Under the pieces are notes generated by a model. The model was not told where the DNA came from and did not search any database. It saw only the letters and a program-made list of their open reading frames with translations. Below are positions 53,027 to 61,859 of a stretch of DNA of 64,000 bases, one piece after another. The DNA is from Sinorhizobium meliloti 4H41 (GTDB taxonomy: Bacteria > Pseudomonadota > Alphaproteobacteria > Rhizobiales > Rhizobiaceae): contig NZ_AQWP01000012.1 of NCBI RefSeq assembly GCF_000375585.1, positions 62,001-126,000 on the forward strand, read 5' to 3'. Position 1 is the first letter of the stretch. The number at the start of each line of letters is the position of its first letter. The position numbers and the translations under genes were made by a program.

Positions 53027-55039
53027 TTGCACATGCCGCTGACGAGCCCCAATCGCTTCAACTCCGACCTTCGGACGCCTGACAAGCTCGAACTCGGCGT
53101 GTGCTACTACCCCGAACAATGGCCGCCCGAGAAATGGGCGGAAGACGCCGGGCGGATGGTTGAGCTCGGCCTCTCCTGGGTCCGCATCGGCGAATTCGCC
53201 TGGGCGAAGATAGAGCCGCGGTCGGGCGAATTTCATTGGGAATGGCTGGACGAAGCGATCGACGTTCTGGGCAAGGCCGGCCTCAAGGTCATCCTCGGCA
53301 CGCCGACGGCGGCCCCGCCGAAATGGCTCGTGGACCGCTATCCCGACATTCTGCCGGTGGATGCGACGGGGACGGTGCGTAAATTCGGCGCGCGACGCCA
53401 CTATTGCTTCTCGAGCCGGCGCTACCGCTCCGAGGCGGCGCGCATCACCGAGGCGATGGCGCGCCGGTATGGCGAACACATCTATGTCCATGCCTGGCAG
53501 ACGGACAATGAATATGGCGACCACGACACGATCTACAGCTATTCCGCCGAAGCGGTCAGGGCGTTCCGCCTGTGGCTGGCCGAACGCTACGGCTCGATCG
53601 ACGAACTGAACCGCGCCTGGGGCACGGCGTTCTGGTCGATGAACTACAACAGCTTTGAGGAAATCGATCTGCCGAACAGCCTGGTGGAGGAGCCGAGCCC
53701 GACCCACGGTGTTGATTTCATCCGTTTCTCTTCAGATCAGGTGAAGAGCTTCAACAAGGTCCAGGTCGATATTATCCGGGCGCATTCGCCCGGCCGTCCG
53801 GTGACGCACAACTTCATGTCGCAGAATACCGATTTCGACCATTACTCCGTCGGCGAGGACATCGACATTGCCTCCTGGGACGTCTACCCGATGGGCGGCC
53901 TGCTCAACGGGCGGCTCGCAGCGAAGGACAAGGAGCATTATCTCCGGGTGGGGGATCCCGACCAGCCGGCCTTCAACCACGACCTCTACCGAGCCGTCGG
54001 CCGCGGCCGCGTCTGGGTCATGGAGCAGCAGCCGGGGCCTGTGAACTGGGCGGCGCACAACCAGTCGCCGGCCGACGGCATGGTTCGGCTCTGGACCTGG
54101 CTCGCCTATGCCCATGGGGTCGACATGGTCTCTTATTTCCGCTGGCGCCAGGCGCCTTTCGCGCAGGAACAGTTTCACGCGGGCCTCCTTCTTCCAAACA
54201 GCGAGGCGGATCAGGGCTATCTTGAAGTCGCCGAAGTCGTCGCGGAAATGAAGCGCCTGCCCGGGGGAGAGGTGCGTGGCAAGGCGCAAGTCGCGATCCT
54301 TCTCGACTACGAATCGCGCTGGGCGACACGCGTCCTGCCGCAGGGGCGGAGCTATTCCGCTTCGGCGGTTGCGCTCGATTGGTATTCGACGGCGGCTCGT
54401 CTGGGCGTCGATGTGGATTTCATAGGCCAGCACTCGGACCTCGACGGATACAAGCTGATCCTCGCGCCGGATCTCGTCATTGCCGAGGAGGCTTTCGTCG
54501 AGCGGCTCGCGCGAGCGGACGCCAAGGTGGTCTTCGGCGCGCGCAGCGGCAGCAAGACGAAGGACATGCACATCCCCGAGGGACTGCCGCCGGGACCGCT
54601 GGCGAAGCTCATCGATATCAGCGTCTCGCGGGTCGAGTCGCTGCCGGAGTTTCATAGCGAGACCGTTCTCTACGGCAACGAGGCTTATCAGGCGGCCGGC
54701 TGGCGCGAGACGGTAAGGACGAACGAGACCGTTCTCGCAAGCTTCGACGGGGAGTATCGCAACGGCGCTCCGGCGCTCGTCGGCAACGACAAGGCACGCT
54801 ATCTGGCCGTTGCGGCCAACGGCGCATTGCTCGACAAGGTGATCGGCGACGCGCTCGGCTGGGCTGGACTGGAAAGCCTGCCCGACCTCGGCGATCTTCG
54901 CGTGACGCGCCGCGGCAATCTCCGTTTCGCCTTCAATTTCGGCCGGATCCCCGCGGAGGTGCCCGCAGGGCCCTCGGCCGAGTTCTACCTGGGCGGCCGC
55001 ACGCTGAAACCCGTCGATGTTGCGATCTGGAGGGAATGA
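53027..55039 (+). CDS. GH42 beta-galactosidase
   Basis: A GH42-family enzyme of about 670 residues without signal peptide. LELGVCYYPEQWPPEKWAED near the start is the family hallmark. The acid/base Glu162 lies in TDNEYGDHDT and the nucleophile Glu333 in VMEQQPGPVNW. The TTG at 53027 has AAAGGA seven bases ahead; an ATG at 53033 is two codons later with a poorer spacing, and either may be used. Trimerisation-domain and C-terminal beta parts are complete (ending LKPVDVAIWRE). It would release galactose from imported beta-galactosides. Confidence 0.93.
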   Translation: MHMPLTSPNRFNSDLRTPDKLELGVCYYPEQWPPEKWAEDAGRMVELGLSWVRIGEFAWAKIEPRSGEFHWEWLDEAIDVLGKAGLKVILGTPTAAPPKWLVDRYPDILPVDATGTVRKFGARRHYCFSSRRYRSEAARITEAMARRYGEHIYVHAWQTDNEYGDHDTIYSYSAEAVRAFRLWLAERYGSIDELNRAWGTAFWSMNYNSFEEIDLPNSLVEEPSPTHGVDFIRFSSDQVKSFNKVQVDIIRAHSPGRPVTHNFMSQNTDFDHYSVGEDIDIASWDVYPMGGLLNGRLAAKDKEHYLRVGDPDQPAFNHDLYRAVGRGRVWVMEQQPGPVNWAAHNQSPADGMVRLWTWLAYAHGVDMVSYFRWRQAPFAQEQFHAGLLLPNSEADQGYLEVAEVVAEMKRLPGGEVRGKAQVAILLDYESRWATRVLPQGRSYSASAVALDWYSTAARLGVDVDFIGQHSDLDGYKLILAPDLVIAEEAFVERLARADAKVVFGARSGSKTKDMHIPEGLPPGPLAKLIDISVSRVESLPEFHSETVLYGNEAYQAAGWRETVRTNETVLASFDGEYRNGAPALVGNDKARYLAVAANGALLDKVIGDALGWAGLESLPDLGDLRVTRRGNLRFAFNFGRIPAEVPAGPSAEFYLGGRTLKPVDVAIWRE

Positions 55040-55140
55040 ACCCCGAGCATCGATGTAGCCGACCTTCAGGCAAGGTCACATCGTCGTGAGCTTGGACTGT
55101 ACTTGATGACTTGTCGTGCCATTCGCCCTAGGTCGAACGC

Positions 55141-56145
55141 ATGACCATGCTCGTTGTTACGTTCCTTGCGCTCTTCGGTTTCCACTCGGCGGCAGCCGCG
55201 CAGGATCAGTCCGTCACCACCTTGCTGACGGCCCTGGCGACCAGAGAAGAGTTGAACCCGCTGAAGACCGTGGTCGTTGCCAGGGACGGGGAGACGATTG
55301 CCGAGAAGGGTTATCGCGGCCACACGCCCTCGGAGTCGACCAACATCAAGTCGGCGTCGAAATCGATCGTATCCGCACTTGTGGGCATCGCGATCGGCAA
55401 GGGTCTGCTCGACGGCCCGGAGCAGAAGATCGCGCCGCTCCTGAAGGAAGACCTCCCGTCGCAGGCCGACCCCCGGATCAACGACATCACCATCGGCAAC
55501 CTGCTTTCGATGCAAGCGGGACTGGGGCGCATGTCCGGACCGAATTACGGCCGCTGGGTGTCGAGCCGCAACTGGGTTCGTTTCGCACTGGCACAGCCCT
55601 TCGACGACGAGCCCGGAGGTCGGATGCTTTATTCGACCGCCTCGACCCATCTGCTCTCGGCAATACTGACCAAGGTCGGCGGCAAGTCGACACTGGCGCT
55701 TGCGCGCGAATGGCTCGGTCCTGTCGAGGGTTTCCGGATCGGCGCCTGGGAGCGGGATCCCCAGGGCATCTATCTCGGGGGCAACCAGATGGCGATGAGC
55801 GCGCGATCGCTGCTTGCCTTCGGTGAGCTCTATCGCAACCGCGGCCGCACCGCGGACGGACGGCAGGTCGTCCCGGCCGATTGGGTGGAGCTTTCCTGGC
55901 AGCCGCGCACGGCCTCCCGTTTTACCGGCGACGGCTACGGATATGGCTGGTTCACGCGCCGGATCGGCGACGAGGATGTGTATTACGCTTGGGGCTATGG
56001 CGGCCAGATGCTCTACATAGTGCCGTCCCTTGACCTGACCGTGGTCATGACGTCGGATGAAAGCGGCCCCTCGGCACGCAACGGCTATCGCGACGCTCTG
56101 CACGGGGTTCTGGCGGAGATCATCTCCATCGCCAAAGCGGATTGA
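55141..56145 (+). CDS. serine hydrolase of the class C beta-lactamase/esterase fold
   Basis: A 334-residue exported protein (signal peptide MTMLVVTFLALFGFHSAAAA). The S-x-x-K nucleophile motif is SASK at 71-74. The usual Y-x-N is LYSTAS here, with Thr in place of Asn, and the third motif is WGYGGQ rather than K-T-G, which points to an esterase or peptidase (EstB-like) and not a true beta-lactamase. LLSMQAGLGRMSGPNYGRWV and MSARSLLAFGELYRNRGR are family segments. It is convergent with the peroxiredoxin gene. Confidence 0.88.
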   Translation: MTMLVVTFLALFGFHSAAAAQDQSVTTLLTALATREELNPLKTVVVARDGETIAEKGYRGHTPSESTNIKSASKSIVSALVGIAIGKGLLDGPEQKIAPLLKEDLPSQADPRINDITIGNLLSMQAGLGRMSGPNYGRWVSSRNWVRFALAQPFDDEPGGRMLYSTASTHLLSAILTKVGGKSTLALAREWLGPVEGFRIGAWERDPQGIYLGGNQMAMSARSLLAFGELYRNRGRTADGRQVVPADWVELSWQPRTASRFTGDGYGYGWFTRRIGDEDVYYAWGYGGQMLYIVPSLDLTVVMTSDESGPSARNGYRDALHGVLAEIISIAKAD

Positions 56146-56195
56146 GGCAGATGGTTCTGCTCTGTGCGCGTTAAACAACCATGTTAGCAAAAAGC

Positions 56196-56232
56196 GCCAA
56201 AGGCGCGTCAACCTTGATGAATTGACGCGCCT
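56196..56232 (-). terminator. terminator of the peroxiredoxin gene
   Basis: Arms AGGCGCGTCAA (56201-56211) and TTGACGCGCCT (56222-56232) pair perfectly over ten bases. Read leftward it is followed by TTTGGCGCTTTTT, so it fits as an intrinsic terminator for the leftward gene and may also stop rightward transcripts. Confidence 0.75.
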
Positions 56233-56261
56233 GATCGACTGACTCTTGGCGGCGGGTTTGC

Positions 56262-56921
56262 TTAGGCCGTCGGCTGCTTCGTCTTCCGGAGATAGGGAAG
56301 CACGGTGTCGAACGACCCGAAACGCTGCACGGCGTCCTCGTTGGAGACGGCGGCCGTGATGATGACGTCCTCGCCCTGCTGCCAGTTCGCGGGTGTTGCC
56401 ACCTGATGCTTGGCGGTGAGCTGGATCGAGTCGATGGCGCGCAGGATCTCGTTGAAGTTGCGGCCGGTGGTCATCGGATAGGTGAGGATCAGCTTGATCT
56501 TCTTGTCGGGGCCGATGACGTAGACCGAACGCACGGTGGCGTTATCCGCAGGCGTCCGGCCCTCGGACGTCTCTCCGGCGCCGGCCGGCAGCATGTCGTA
56601 GAGCTTTGCCACCTTCAGATCGCGGTCGCCGATCAGCGGGTAGTCGACCTCGAAGCCGGTCGCGACCTTGATGTCGTTCTTCCACTTGGTGTGACTTTCG
56701 ACCGGGTCGACCGAAATGCCGATGATCTTGACGCCGCGCTTGCGGAACTCCGGCTCGATGCCGGCCATGGCGCCGAGTTCCGTGGTGCAGACGGGAGTAA
56801 AGTTCTTCGGATGGGAGAAAAGGACAGCCCAGCCGTCGCCGATCCATTCATGGAAATTGATCGTGCCCTGCGTTGTCTCGGCGGTGAAATCAGGGGCGGT
56901 ATCGTTGATGCGCAGACTCAT
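56262..56921 (-). CDS. 1-Cys peroxiredoxin (Prx6 type)
   Basis: A 219-residue peroxiredoxin. The peroxidatic Cys45 lies in HPKNFTPVCTTELG, and there is no other cysteine in the protein, so it must be a 1-Cys enzyme that needs an outside reductant. GISVDPVESHTKWK and the extended C-terminal part (VATPANWQQGEDVIITAAVS) are typical of Prx6. GGAGGG eight bases before the ATG at 56921 supports the start. It stands alone and reduces hydrogen peroxide or organic peroxides in the cytoplasm. Confidence 0.95.
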   Translation of the reverse strand: MSLRINDTAPDFTAETTQGTINFHEWIGDGWAVLFSHPKNFTPVCTTELGAMAGIEPEFRKRGVKIIGISVDPVESHTKWKNDIKVATGFEVDYPLIGDRDLKVAKLYDMLPAGAGETSEGRTPADNATVRSVYVIGPDKKIKLILTYPMTTGRNFNEILRAIDSIQLTAKHQVATPANWQQGEDVIITAAVSNEDAVQRFGSFDTVLPYLRKTKQPTA

Positions 56922-57137
56922 GGCGTGTTCCCTCCTGTACGACGAAATTTTGCTAAGAATAACGCAATCGCCGCCGTTTTCGAGGAGGAAACGAGCGATT
57001 GACGGCGGCAGAAGGAATGACTGCATCATAGGTGGCCAGGCTGCGGGTATATTTTTGCCGGCTGGCCTAAAAGTCAGGTCTTACAAGCCTTTGCGCGGGT
57101 GCGTTGACATCGCTTTGCCACAGCCGCATAGATAGCG

Positions 57138-57235
57138 CATTCCGAGGGGAGCACCAGACGGTGCTGAGATGGCGTTGAGCCGGACCCTTGAACCTGATCC
57201 GGGTCATGCCGGCGTAGGAACGGAAAGAGGGCCGC
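57138..57235 (+). ncRNA. TPP riboswitch (THI element)
   Basis: The conserved THI blocks are present in order: GGGGAGC near 57146, GCTGAGATGG (57162-57172), ACCCTTGAACCTGATC (57184-57199) and CCGGGTCATGCCGGCGTAGG (about 57198-57218) followed by AACGGAAAG. The flanking helix can form between the first block and the end. It lies 130 bp before thiD, so thiamine pyrophosphate should lower thiD expression. Confidence 0.92.
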
Positions 57236-57269
57236 CAGCGGCAAGTTCGCCTTTTCATCGCCTTTCCTG

Positions 57270-57297
57270 GATCTCCGTGATGTTCCGTCTGGAGATC
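57270..57297 (+). promoter_or_regulatory. hairpin that covers the leader-ORF ribosome site (likely expression platform)
   Basis: GATCTCC (57270-57276) pairs with GGAGATC (57291-57297). The right arm contains the GGAG that would serve as ribosome site for the small ORF at 57303. This suggests that the riboswitch acts by hiding a ribosome site; a rho-independent T tract is absent. Confidence 0.5.
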
Positions 57298-57302
57298 GAT
57301 CG

Positions 57303-57368
57303 ATGACGTCCACTGCCGTACCGCTCGCAAGCATCATCTGCCCTCGTGCGAAGGAGGCCTGGGCATGA
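57303..57368 (+). CDS. 21-codon leader ORF overlapping the thiD start
   Basis: The frame reads MTSTAVPLASIICPRAKEA-WA and stops with TGA at 57366-57368, inside the thiD ATGA. GGAG lies eight bases before its ATG. The peptide resembles no known protein. Its value is probably in coupling translation to thiD, whose own site AAGGAGG (57351-57357) is inside this ORF. It could also be a chance frame. Confidence 0.45.
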   Translation: MTSTAVPLASIICPRAKEAWA

Positions 57369-58165
57369 CGGCGATTGCTCTCACCATCGCCGGCTCGGAC
57401 TCCGGCGGCGGCGCCGGTATTCAGGCGGACCTCAAGACGTTTTCGGCGCTCGGCGTTTACGGCGCCAGCGTCATCACTGCGATCACGGCCCAGAACACCA
57501 GGGGCGTGACGGCCGTCGAGGATGTCTCCGCTGAAATCGTGTCGGCGCAGATGGACGCCGTCTTCTCCGATCTCGACGTGAAGGCCGTCAAGATCGGCAT
57601 GGTCTCGCGTCGGGAAACGATCGCCGCCATTGCCGATGGATTGCGCCGGTCCGGAAAACGGGCCGTCGTGGATCCGGTCATGGTTGCGACCTCCGGCGAC
57701 GCGTTGCTTCGGCCGGATGCCGTTACGGCGCTCATCGAAGAGCTGTTGCCGCTGGCGCTCGTCGCCACGCCCAATCTAGCCGAGGCCGCGCTGATGACCG
57801 GGCGCGCAATCGCCGAGGACGAGGCGGAGATGGCGCGCCAGGCGGAAGCGATCATGCGGACCGGCGCATATGCGGTTCTGGTCAAGGGCGGGCACCTGAA
57901 GGGCCGGGAGGCCACAGACCTCTTCTTCGACGGCGACACTCTTGTCCGCCTTCCCGCCGCGCGGATCGAGACGCGCAACGACCACGGCACCGGCTGCACC
58001 CTGTCGGCAGCCATTGCCGCCGGCCTTGCGAAAGGCTTGCCGCTGGTCGAAGCGGTGAGTGCCGCCAAGTCCTATCTGCATGCCGCAATCTTCGCGGCCG
58101 ACCGCCTGGAGATAGGTCAGGGGCGCGGTCCGGTCCATCATTTCCACCGGTGGTGGGAAGATTGA
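57365..58165 (+). CDS. thiD: hydroxymethylpyrimidine (phosphate) kinase
   Basis: A 266-residue kinase that phosphorylates HMP and HMP-phosphate to HMP-pyrophosphate for thiamine synthesis. TIAGSDSGGGAGIQADLKTF at the start, VDPVMVATSGDALL near 100, ATPNLAEAALMTGR near 137 and the ATP/Mg loop NDHGTGCTLSAAIAAG near 204 are all present. AAGGAGG seven bases before the ATG is a very strong ribosome site. It stands behind a TPP riboswitch; no other thi genes are in the window, so this may be a salvage outpost of the pathway. Confidence 0.96.
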   Translation: MTAIALTIAGSDSGGGAGIQADLKTFSALGVYGASVITAITAQNTRGVTAVEDVSAEIVSAQMDAVFSDLDVKAVKIGMVSRRETIAAIADGLRRSGKRAVVDPVMVATSGDALLRPDAVTALIEELLPLALVATPNLAEAALMTGRAIAEDEAEMARQAEAIMRTGAYAVLVKGGHLKGREATDLFFDGDTLVRLPAARIETRNDHGTGCTLSAAIAAGLAKGLPLVEAVSAAKSYLHAAIFAADRLEIGQGRGPVHHFHRWWED

Positions 58166-58268
58166 CTGCCGGGTGACGGCTCGGGGAGCTGAAGTGCCTC
58201 GCTATCGCCACTGTTGTTCAGCAGCATGACCGCGTCCATGGCTTCGATTGGCAATCGGTTCTCGCGAT

Positions 58269-58475
58269 ATGCATTTTCTTACCCGCCGGCTGGAGGCTTT
58301 CAACCGTGACGACCTGCCGGATTGGCGGCGGTCGCCTGGCAAGGTGCGGCGTTGTCTTTCGATGCTGCCGTCGCTGGTCGAATATTCGCTTTTCTATGCG
58401 CTGGCACTCGTTGCCCTTACGGCGGTCATCGCGCTAATGGCAGCCGCTTGGATCGTCGATCGCCGCAAGGTCTGA
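58269..58475 (+). CDS. possible small membrane protein
   Basis: A frame of 68 residues from ATG 58269 (MHFLTRRLEAFNRDDLPDWR) with one clear membrane segment near the end (LALVALTAVIALMAAAWIV) and a basic tail DRRKV. An ATG at 58248 would add seven residues. No good ribosome site is seen and no family is recognised. It lies between thiD and the exo terminator, and may be real because hydrophobic and charged parts are well ordered. Confidence 0.35.
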   Translation: MHFLTRRLEAFNRDDLPDWRRSPGKVRRCLSMLPSLVEYSLFYALALVALTAVIALMAAAWIVDRRKV

Positions 58476-58487
58476 CGGCGAAGGGCG

Positions 58488-58514
58488 AAAAGGCCGCGCA
58501 CAGGTGGCGCGGCC
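58488..58514 (-). terminator. terminator of the exo operon after exoP
   Basis: Arms GGCCGCGC (58492-58499) and GCGCGGCC (58507-58514) pair over seven bases. Read leftward the hairpin is followed by TTTTCGCC. It begins nine bases after the exoP stop codon. Confidence 0.7.
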
Positions 58515-58523
58515 GCGGTCGCC

Positions 58524-60884
58524 TCAAGCGGCGTTGTTTTCCGTAATCGTATTCTCGACGTAATATTTGCCGTAGCGGTGGCGGTATTTCTCCGCCCCGT
58601 CGAAGTCGCTGTATTTGCCGAGTTCGTTCATGTCCGTCTTGTTGAGGATGACGCCCAGCACCTTCGAGTTGATCAATGGTTCCGAGTTGAGCAGATCGCG
58701 TACGAGCCGCGAAGGCGTCCTTCCCCACTCGACCACGAAGAGAATACCGTCGGCAAGCGGCGCGAAAGCCTTGGCGTCGACGACGGGGGCGAGTGCGGCA
58801 AGATCGACGACGACGTAGTCGAAGGCGTTGCGGGCGTTCTCGATGAGGTTCGCCATGGCCGGGGAGGCGAGCAGTTCATTGCTCTGATGCCGCTGATGCG
58901 ATGCGCCGCCGGCCGGAAGGATTGCGAGCTTGGTGCGCTGGTCCACCTTGATTCCGGCGGGCCAGGTGGCTTCTCCGGTCAGCGTTTCGACGAGCCCGGT
59001 GCGCGGGGCGGGCGTGATCATCTGAGTCAGTCCCGGCTTGCGTATATCGGCATCGATGAGCAGGGTCCGCTTGCCGCTCGCCGCCAGAAGTGCGGCGAAG
59101 TTCGCGGCAATGATCGACTTTCCCTCGTCCGGAAGGGCCGATGCAATGGCGATCACGCGGCTTTCGCTGCCGGCGAGCATCTGGTCGCAGGCAAGCTTGG
59201 CGTTGCGGAAGGTCTCCGCAAAGGTCGAACGCGGCGCATCGACGACGATGCGCGAAAGTCGTTGGAACGGCATCGTGTCGTCCACAGCTTCGTCGTGTCT
59301 TTTTACCGAGCCGAAATGCGCATGGACCAGTTGTGCCTTCTTCTTCATGCGCGTTCCGAGCAGCGGGACGTAGCCGAGCGAGCGATGGCCGAGGAGCGAG
59401 CGGATGTCGCCTTCCAGGCGGAAAGTCCGTTCGCGGAATTCGAGGAAGGCCGCGTAAGCCCCGCCGACCATCATGCCGAGCACGGCCGAAAGCGCGAGAG
59501 TCATCGTTTTCTTGGGGCTCGACGGCGACACGGGCACGCCGGCCTCGGAGATGACGCGCGCCTTGGCGATCGGGAAGGATTGCTGCTGCGTCGCCTGTTC
59601 GTAGCGGCCGAGATAGGATTCGTAGAGCGTCTTCAGAGCCGCTGCCTTCTGTTCGAGCTCCCTTAATTGAACGAGTTGCTCGCTGGCGTCGGAGGTCTTG
59701 CCGGCAATGCCCTGGATGCTCTTCCTGAGCGATGCCTCGCGCGACTGCGCGACCTCGTATTCGTTCTTGTAGCTTGCAGTGAGTTGCTGCAGTTCCTGGT
59801 AGATCTGCCGCGCGACATCCTCCTGCTCGGCGCGGAGCGATACGGCCTGCGGGTGGTCGGCGCCGAAATTATCCGAGACTTCCCGCTCGCGCTTGCCGAC
59901 GGTGAGATAGCGGGTCCTAAGGTCACGGATCACCGAATTGTCACCCTCCTTTGAGGAAATGGTGGCGTTCTTGACCGCGTTCTCCGGTCCCTGGTCGACG
60001 ATCGACTTGTACTGGTTGTAACGGGCCGACGCACTTGCCGTATCGGCCTGGGCGACGATGAGCTGGCTGTTGAGATCGGCCATCTGCTGCTCGGACATCA
60101 GCTCGCCGCGTGCAGCCGTCAGACCGTTCTCGGCCCTGAAATGCGCGACTTCGAGCGCGGCGGCCTGCGAGCGCTGCTGAAGATCCGTAAGCCGTTCCTG
60201 CAGCCAGACGGAAGCGCGCTCGGTCGCCTCGAAATTGGCGTTCAACTGATCGGTCAGATAGGCACTTGCGTAACCGCGCGCGATGGTCGCCGCAAGCAAG
60301 GGGTCGCTCGAGCGAAAGGCAACGGCCACGACCGAGCTGCGCGAAACACGCTCGACCGCGAGCGATTGCTGTATGATCGCGGCTGCCTTCTGCCGCCGTC
60401 CGTTGCGCGCCTGTTCTTCCGTAACGTCGGGACCGCCGGAAAAAAGCCCGGTCGCCGATTTCAACCAGTCCTTGACGACGGCAACGGGCGACTGCGGCGG
60501 ATTGAGTATCGTATCGTTTTCGTCGAGTTTGAGCTTGTCGACGACGCGCAATGCGAGTTCGCCGGATTTCAGGATCTCGACCGCACTCGCAATCTGCGTG
60601 TCGAGCATCTGGCTGTTTACCGGGGTAGGTTCCTCCTCAGCGTATTTGGACAGGTTTTCGTCGAGAAGGATCTGCGTCATCGACGTGTAATAGGGCGTGG
60701 CAAACAGGAGATAAGCGCCCCCCAGCGCAATGAAGAGCAGGACGAATGCGGCCACGAGCCGGGCACGACGAAAGACTGCGGCGACAAGCCGGTCGAGGTC
60801 GATAAAGCCGTCTGACTGGTCTTCGCTGGGCATGATGCTGCTCAATGGAACGCTTCTTTGTTTCATGGGGGCCGTTCTGTTCAT
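58524..60884 (-). CDS. exoP: succinoglycan polymerisation/export protein, Wzz plus tyrosine kinase
   Basis: A 786-residue inner-membrane polysaccharide co-polymerase, the exact size known for ExoP. Two membrane spans (about 36-56 and 455-475) bracket a long periplasmic coiled-coil domain; a proline motif (VPVSPSSPKK) lies before the second span. The cytoplasmic BY-kinase has Walker A ASALPDEGKSIIAANF, Walker A' TLLIDADIRKPGL and Walker B YVVVDLAAL. The C-terminal tyrosine cluster is Tyr767, 771, 774 and 775. It sets succinoglycan chain length together with ExoQ and ExoT. It is the last gene of a leftward exo group. Confidence 0.97.
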   Translation of the reverse strand: MNRTAPMKQRSVPLSSIMPSEDQSDGFIDLDRLVAAVFRRARLVAAFVLLFIALGGAYLLFATPYYTSMTQILLDENLSKYAEEEPTPVNSQMLDTQIASAVEILKSGELALRVVDKLKLDENDTILNPPQSPVAVVKDWLKSATGLFSGGPDVTEEQARNGRRQKAAAIIQQSLAVERVSRSSVVAVAFRSSDPLLAATIARGYASAYLTDQLNANFEATERASVWLQERLTDLQQRSQAAALEVAHFRAENGLTAARGELMSEQQMADLNSQLIVAQADTASASARYNQYKSIVDQGPENAVKNATISSKEGDNSVIRDLRTRYLTVGKREREVSDNFGADHPQAVSLRAEQEDVARQIYQELQQLTASYKNEYEVAQSREASLRKSIQGIAGKTSDASEQLVQLRELEQKAAALKTLYESYLGRYEQATQQQSFPIAKARVISEAGVPVSPSSPKKTMTLALSAVLGMMVGGAYAAFLEFRERTFRLEGDIRSLLGHRSLGYVPLLGTRMKKKAQLVHAHFGSVKRHDEAVDDTMPFQRLSRIVVDAPRSTFAETFRNAKLACDQMLAGSESRVIAIASALPDEGKSIIAANFAALLAASGKRTLLIDADIRKPGLTQMITPAPRTGLVETLTGEATWPAGIKVDQRTKLAILPAGGASHQRHQSNELLASPAMANLIENARNAFDYVVVDLAALAPVVDAKAFAPLADGILFVVEWGRTPSRLVRDLLNSEPLINSKVLGVILNKTDMNELGKYSDFDGAEKYRHRYGKYYVENTITENNAA

Positions 60885-60903
60885 CTTCTTCTCCGGTCCT
60901 TGT

Positions 60904-60929
60904 TCCGGCAGTCCCGAAGGACTGCCGGA
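60904..60929. other. strong stem-loop between exoN and exoP
   Basis: TCCGGCAGTCC (60904-60914) and GGACTGCCGGA (60919-60929) pair perfectly over the tetraloop CGAA, which is of the very stable kind. No T tract follows in either direction. Lying between two exo genes, it could be an mRNA processing or partial termination site. Confidence 0.6.
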
Positions 60930-60938
60930 AGCCGCCGC

Positions 60939-61844
60939 TTATGCCGCCCGGATGCGGCTTTCGTGAGACAGAACCATGTCGCGGACGGATTCGAAAACGA
61001 TATCGCCGATGTCCGCACGGGCGAGCGCGAAGGCGACATTGGCTTCGATGAAGCCCTGCTTCGAACCGCAGTCGAAGGTGCGGCCCTCATAGGGATGCGC
61101 GTGGAAGGACTGGGATTGCGAAAGCGTCAGCATGCCATCGGTCAACTGGATCTCATTGCCGGCGCCGCGCGTCTGGTGGGCCAGAATCGAGAAGATTTCC
61201 GGCTGAAGAATGTAGCGACCGTTGAGATAGTAGTTGGAGGGCGCCTTTCCTGCGGCGGGCTTTTCGACCATCTCGGTCACTGAGAAACCGTGCCGGACCG
61301 TCTCGCCCTTGCCGACGATGCCGTATTTCGATGCTTCCTCGGGGGCGCATTGCTCGACGCCGACGACGTTGCCGCCAACCTCGTTATAGAGATCCATGAG
61401 GCCGGCCATGCAACCGCGCGCGCCGAAGGAGACCATGTCGGGCAGCAGAAGCGCGAACGGCTCGTCGCCGATCAGGTCACGCGCACACCATACCGCGTGC
61501 CCGAGGCCGAGGGGGGCCTGCTGGCGGGTAAAGCTGACCGAGCCGGCTGCCGGCAACATGGCCTCGAGTTCGGAAATCTGCGCGCTTTTGCCAGAGCGTG
61601 TAAGCGACGAGATGAGTTCCGGTGCGTCGTCGAAATGGTCCTCGATCACCTGCTTGTTCCGGCTGGTGACGAAGACGATATGCTCGATTCCGGCCTGGCG
61701 GGCCTCGTCCACGGCATATTGAACGACTGGCCGGTCGACGATCGTCAACATCTCCTTGGGCACTGCCTTTGTCGCCGGGAGGAACCTCGTTCCGTTTCCG
61801 GCAACCGGGATTACTGCTTTTCTGACGGTCCTGACACGGTCCAT
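60939..61844 (-). CDS. exoN: UTP-glucose-1-phosphate uridylyltransferase
   Basis: A 301-residue enzyme making UDP-glucose, the sugar donor for succinoglycan. [20 protein letters not shown] is the nucleotide-binding N-terminus, with [20 protein letters not shown] next; [20 protein letters not shown] and [20 protein letters not shown] hold the conserved lysines. AAAGGATG before the ATG supports the start. It follows exoO by 15 bp. ExoB (UDP-galactose epimerase) needed with it lies outside the window. Confidence 0.96.
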   Translation of the reverse strand: MDRVRTVRKAVIPVAGNGTRFLPATKAVPKEMLTIVDRPVVQYAVDEARQAGIEHIVFVTSRNKQVIEDHFDDAPELISSLTRSGKSAQISELEAMLPAAGSVSFTRQQAPLGLGHAVWCARDLIGDEPFALLLPDMVSFGARGCMAGLMDLYNEVGGNVVGVEQCAPEEASKYGIVGKGETVRHGFSVTEMVEKPAAGKAPSNYYLNGRYILQPEIFSILAHQTRGAGNEIQLTDGMLTLSQSQSFHAHPYEGRTFDCGSKQGFIEANVAFALARADIGDIVFESVRDMVLSHESRIRAA

Positions 61845-61859
61845 TTTATCATCCTTTGC

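Larger units (their letters stand above)
58166..58523. other. 358-bp gap between thiD and exoP
   Basis: It holds only the doubtful small membrane ORF at 58269-58475 and the exoP terminator at 58488-58514. No promoter for either neighbour is expected here because both genes point into the gap. Confidence 0.5.

Noticed and set aside
55141-56145. True class C beta-lactamase
   Set aside because: The SxxK motif is there, but Y-x-N is changed to Y-S-T and K-T-G is replaced by W-G-Y-G-G, so an esterase or peptidase is more likely.
56146-56200. Insertion sequence or attachment site near the serine hydrolase
   Set aside because: Only a terminator-like inverted repeat is present; no transposase fragment or direct target repeats were seen anywhere in the window.
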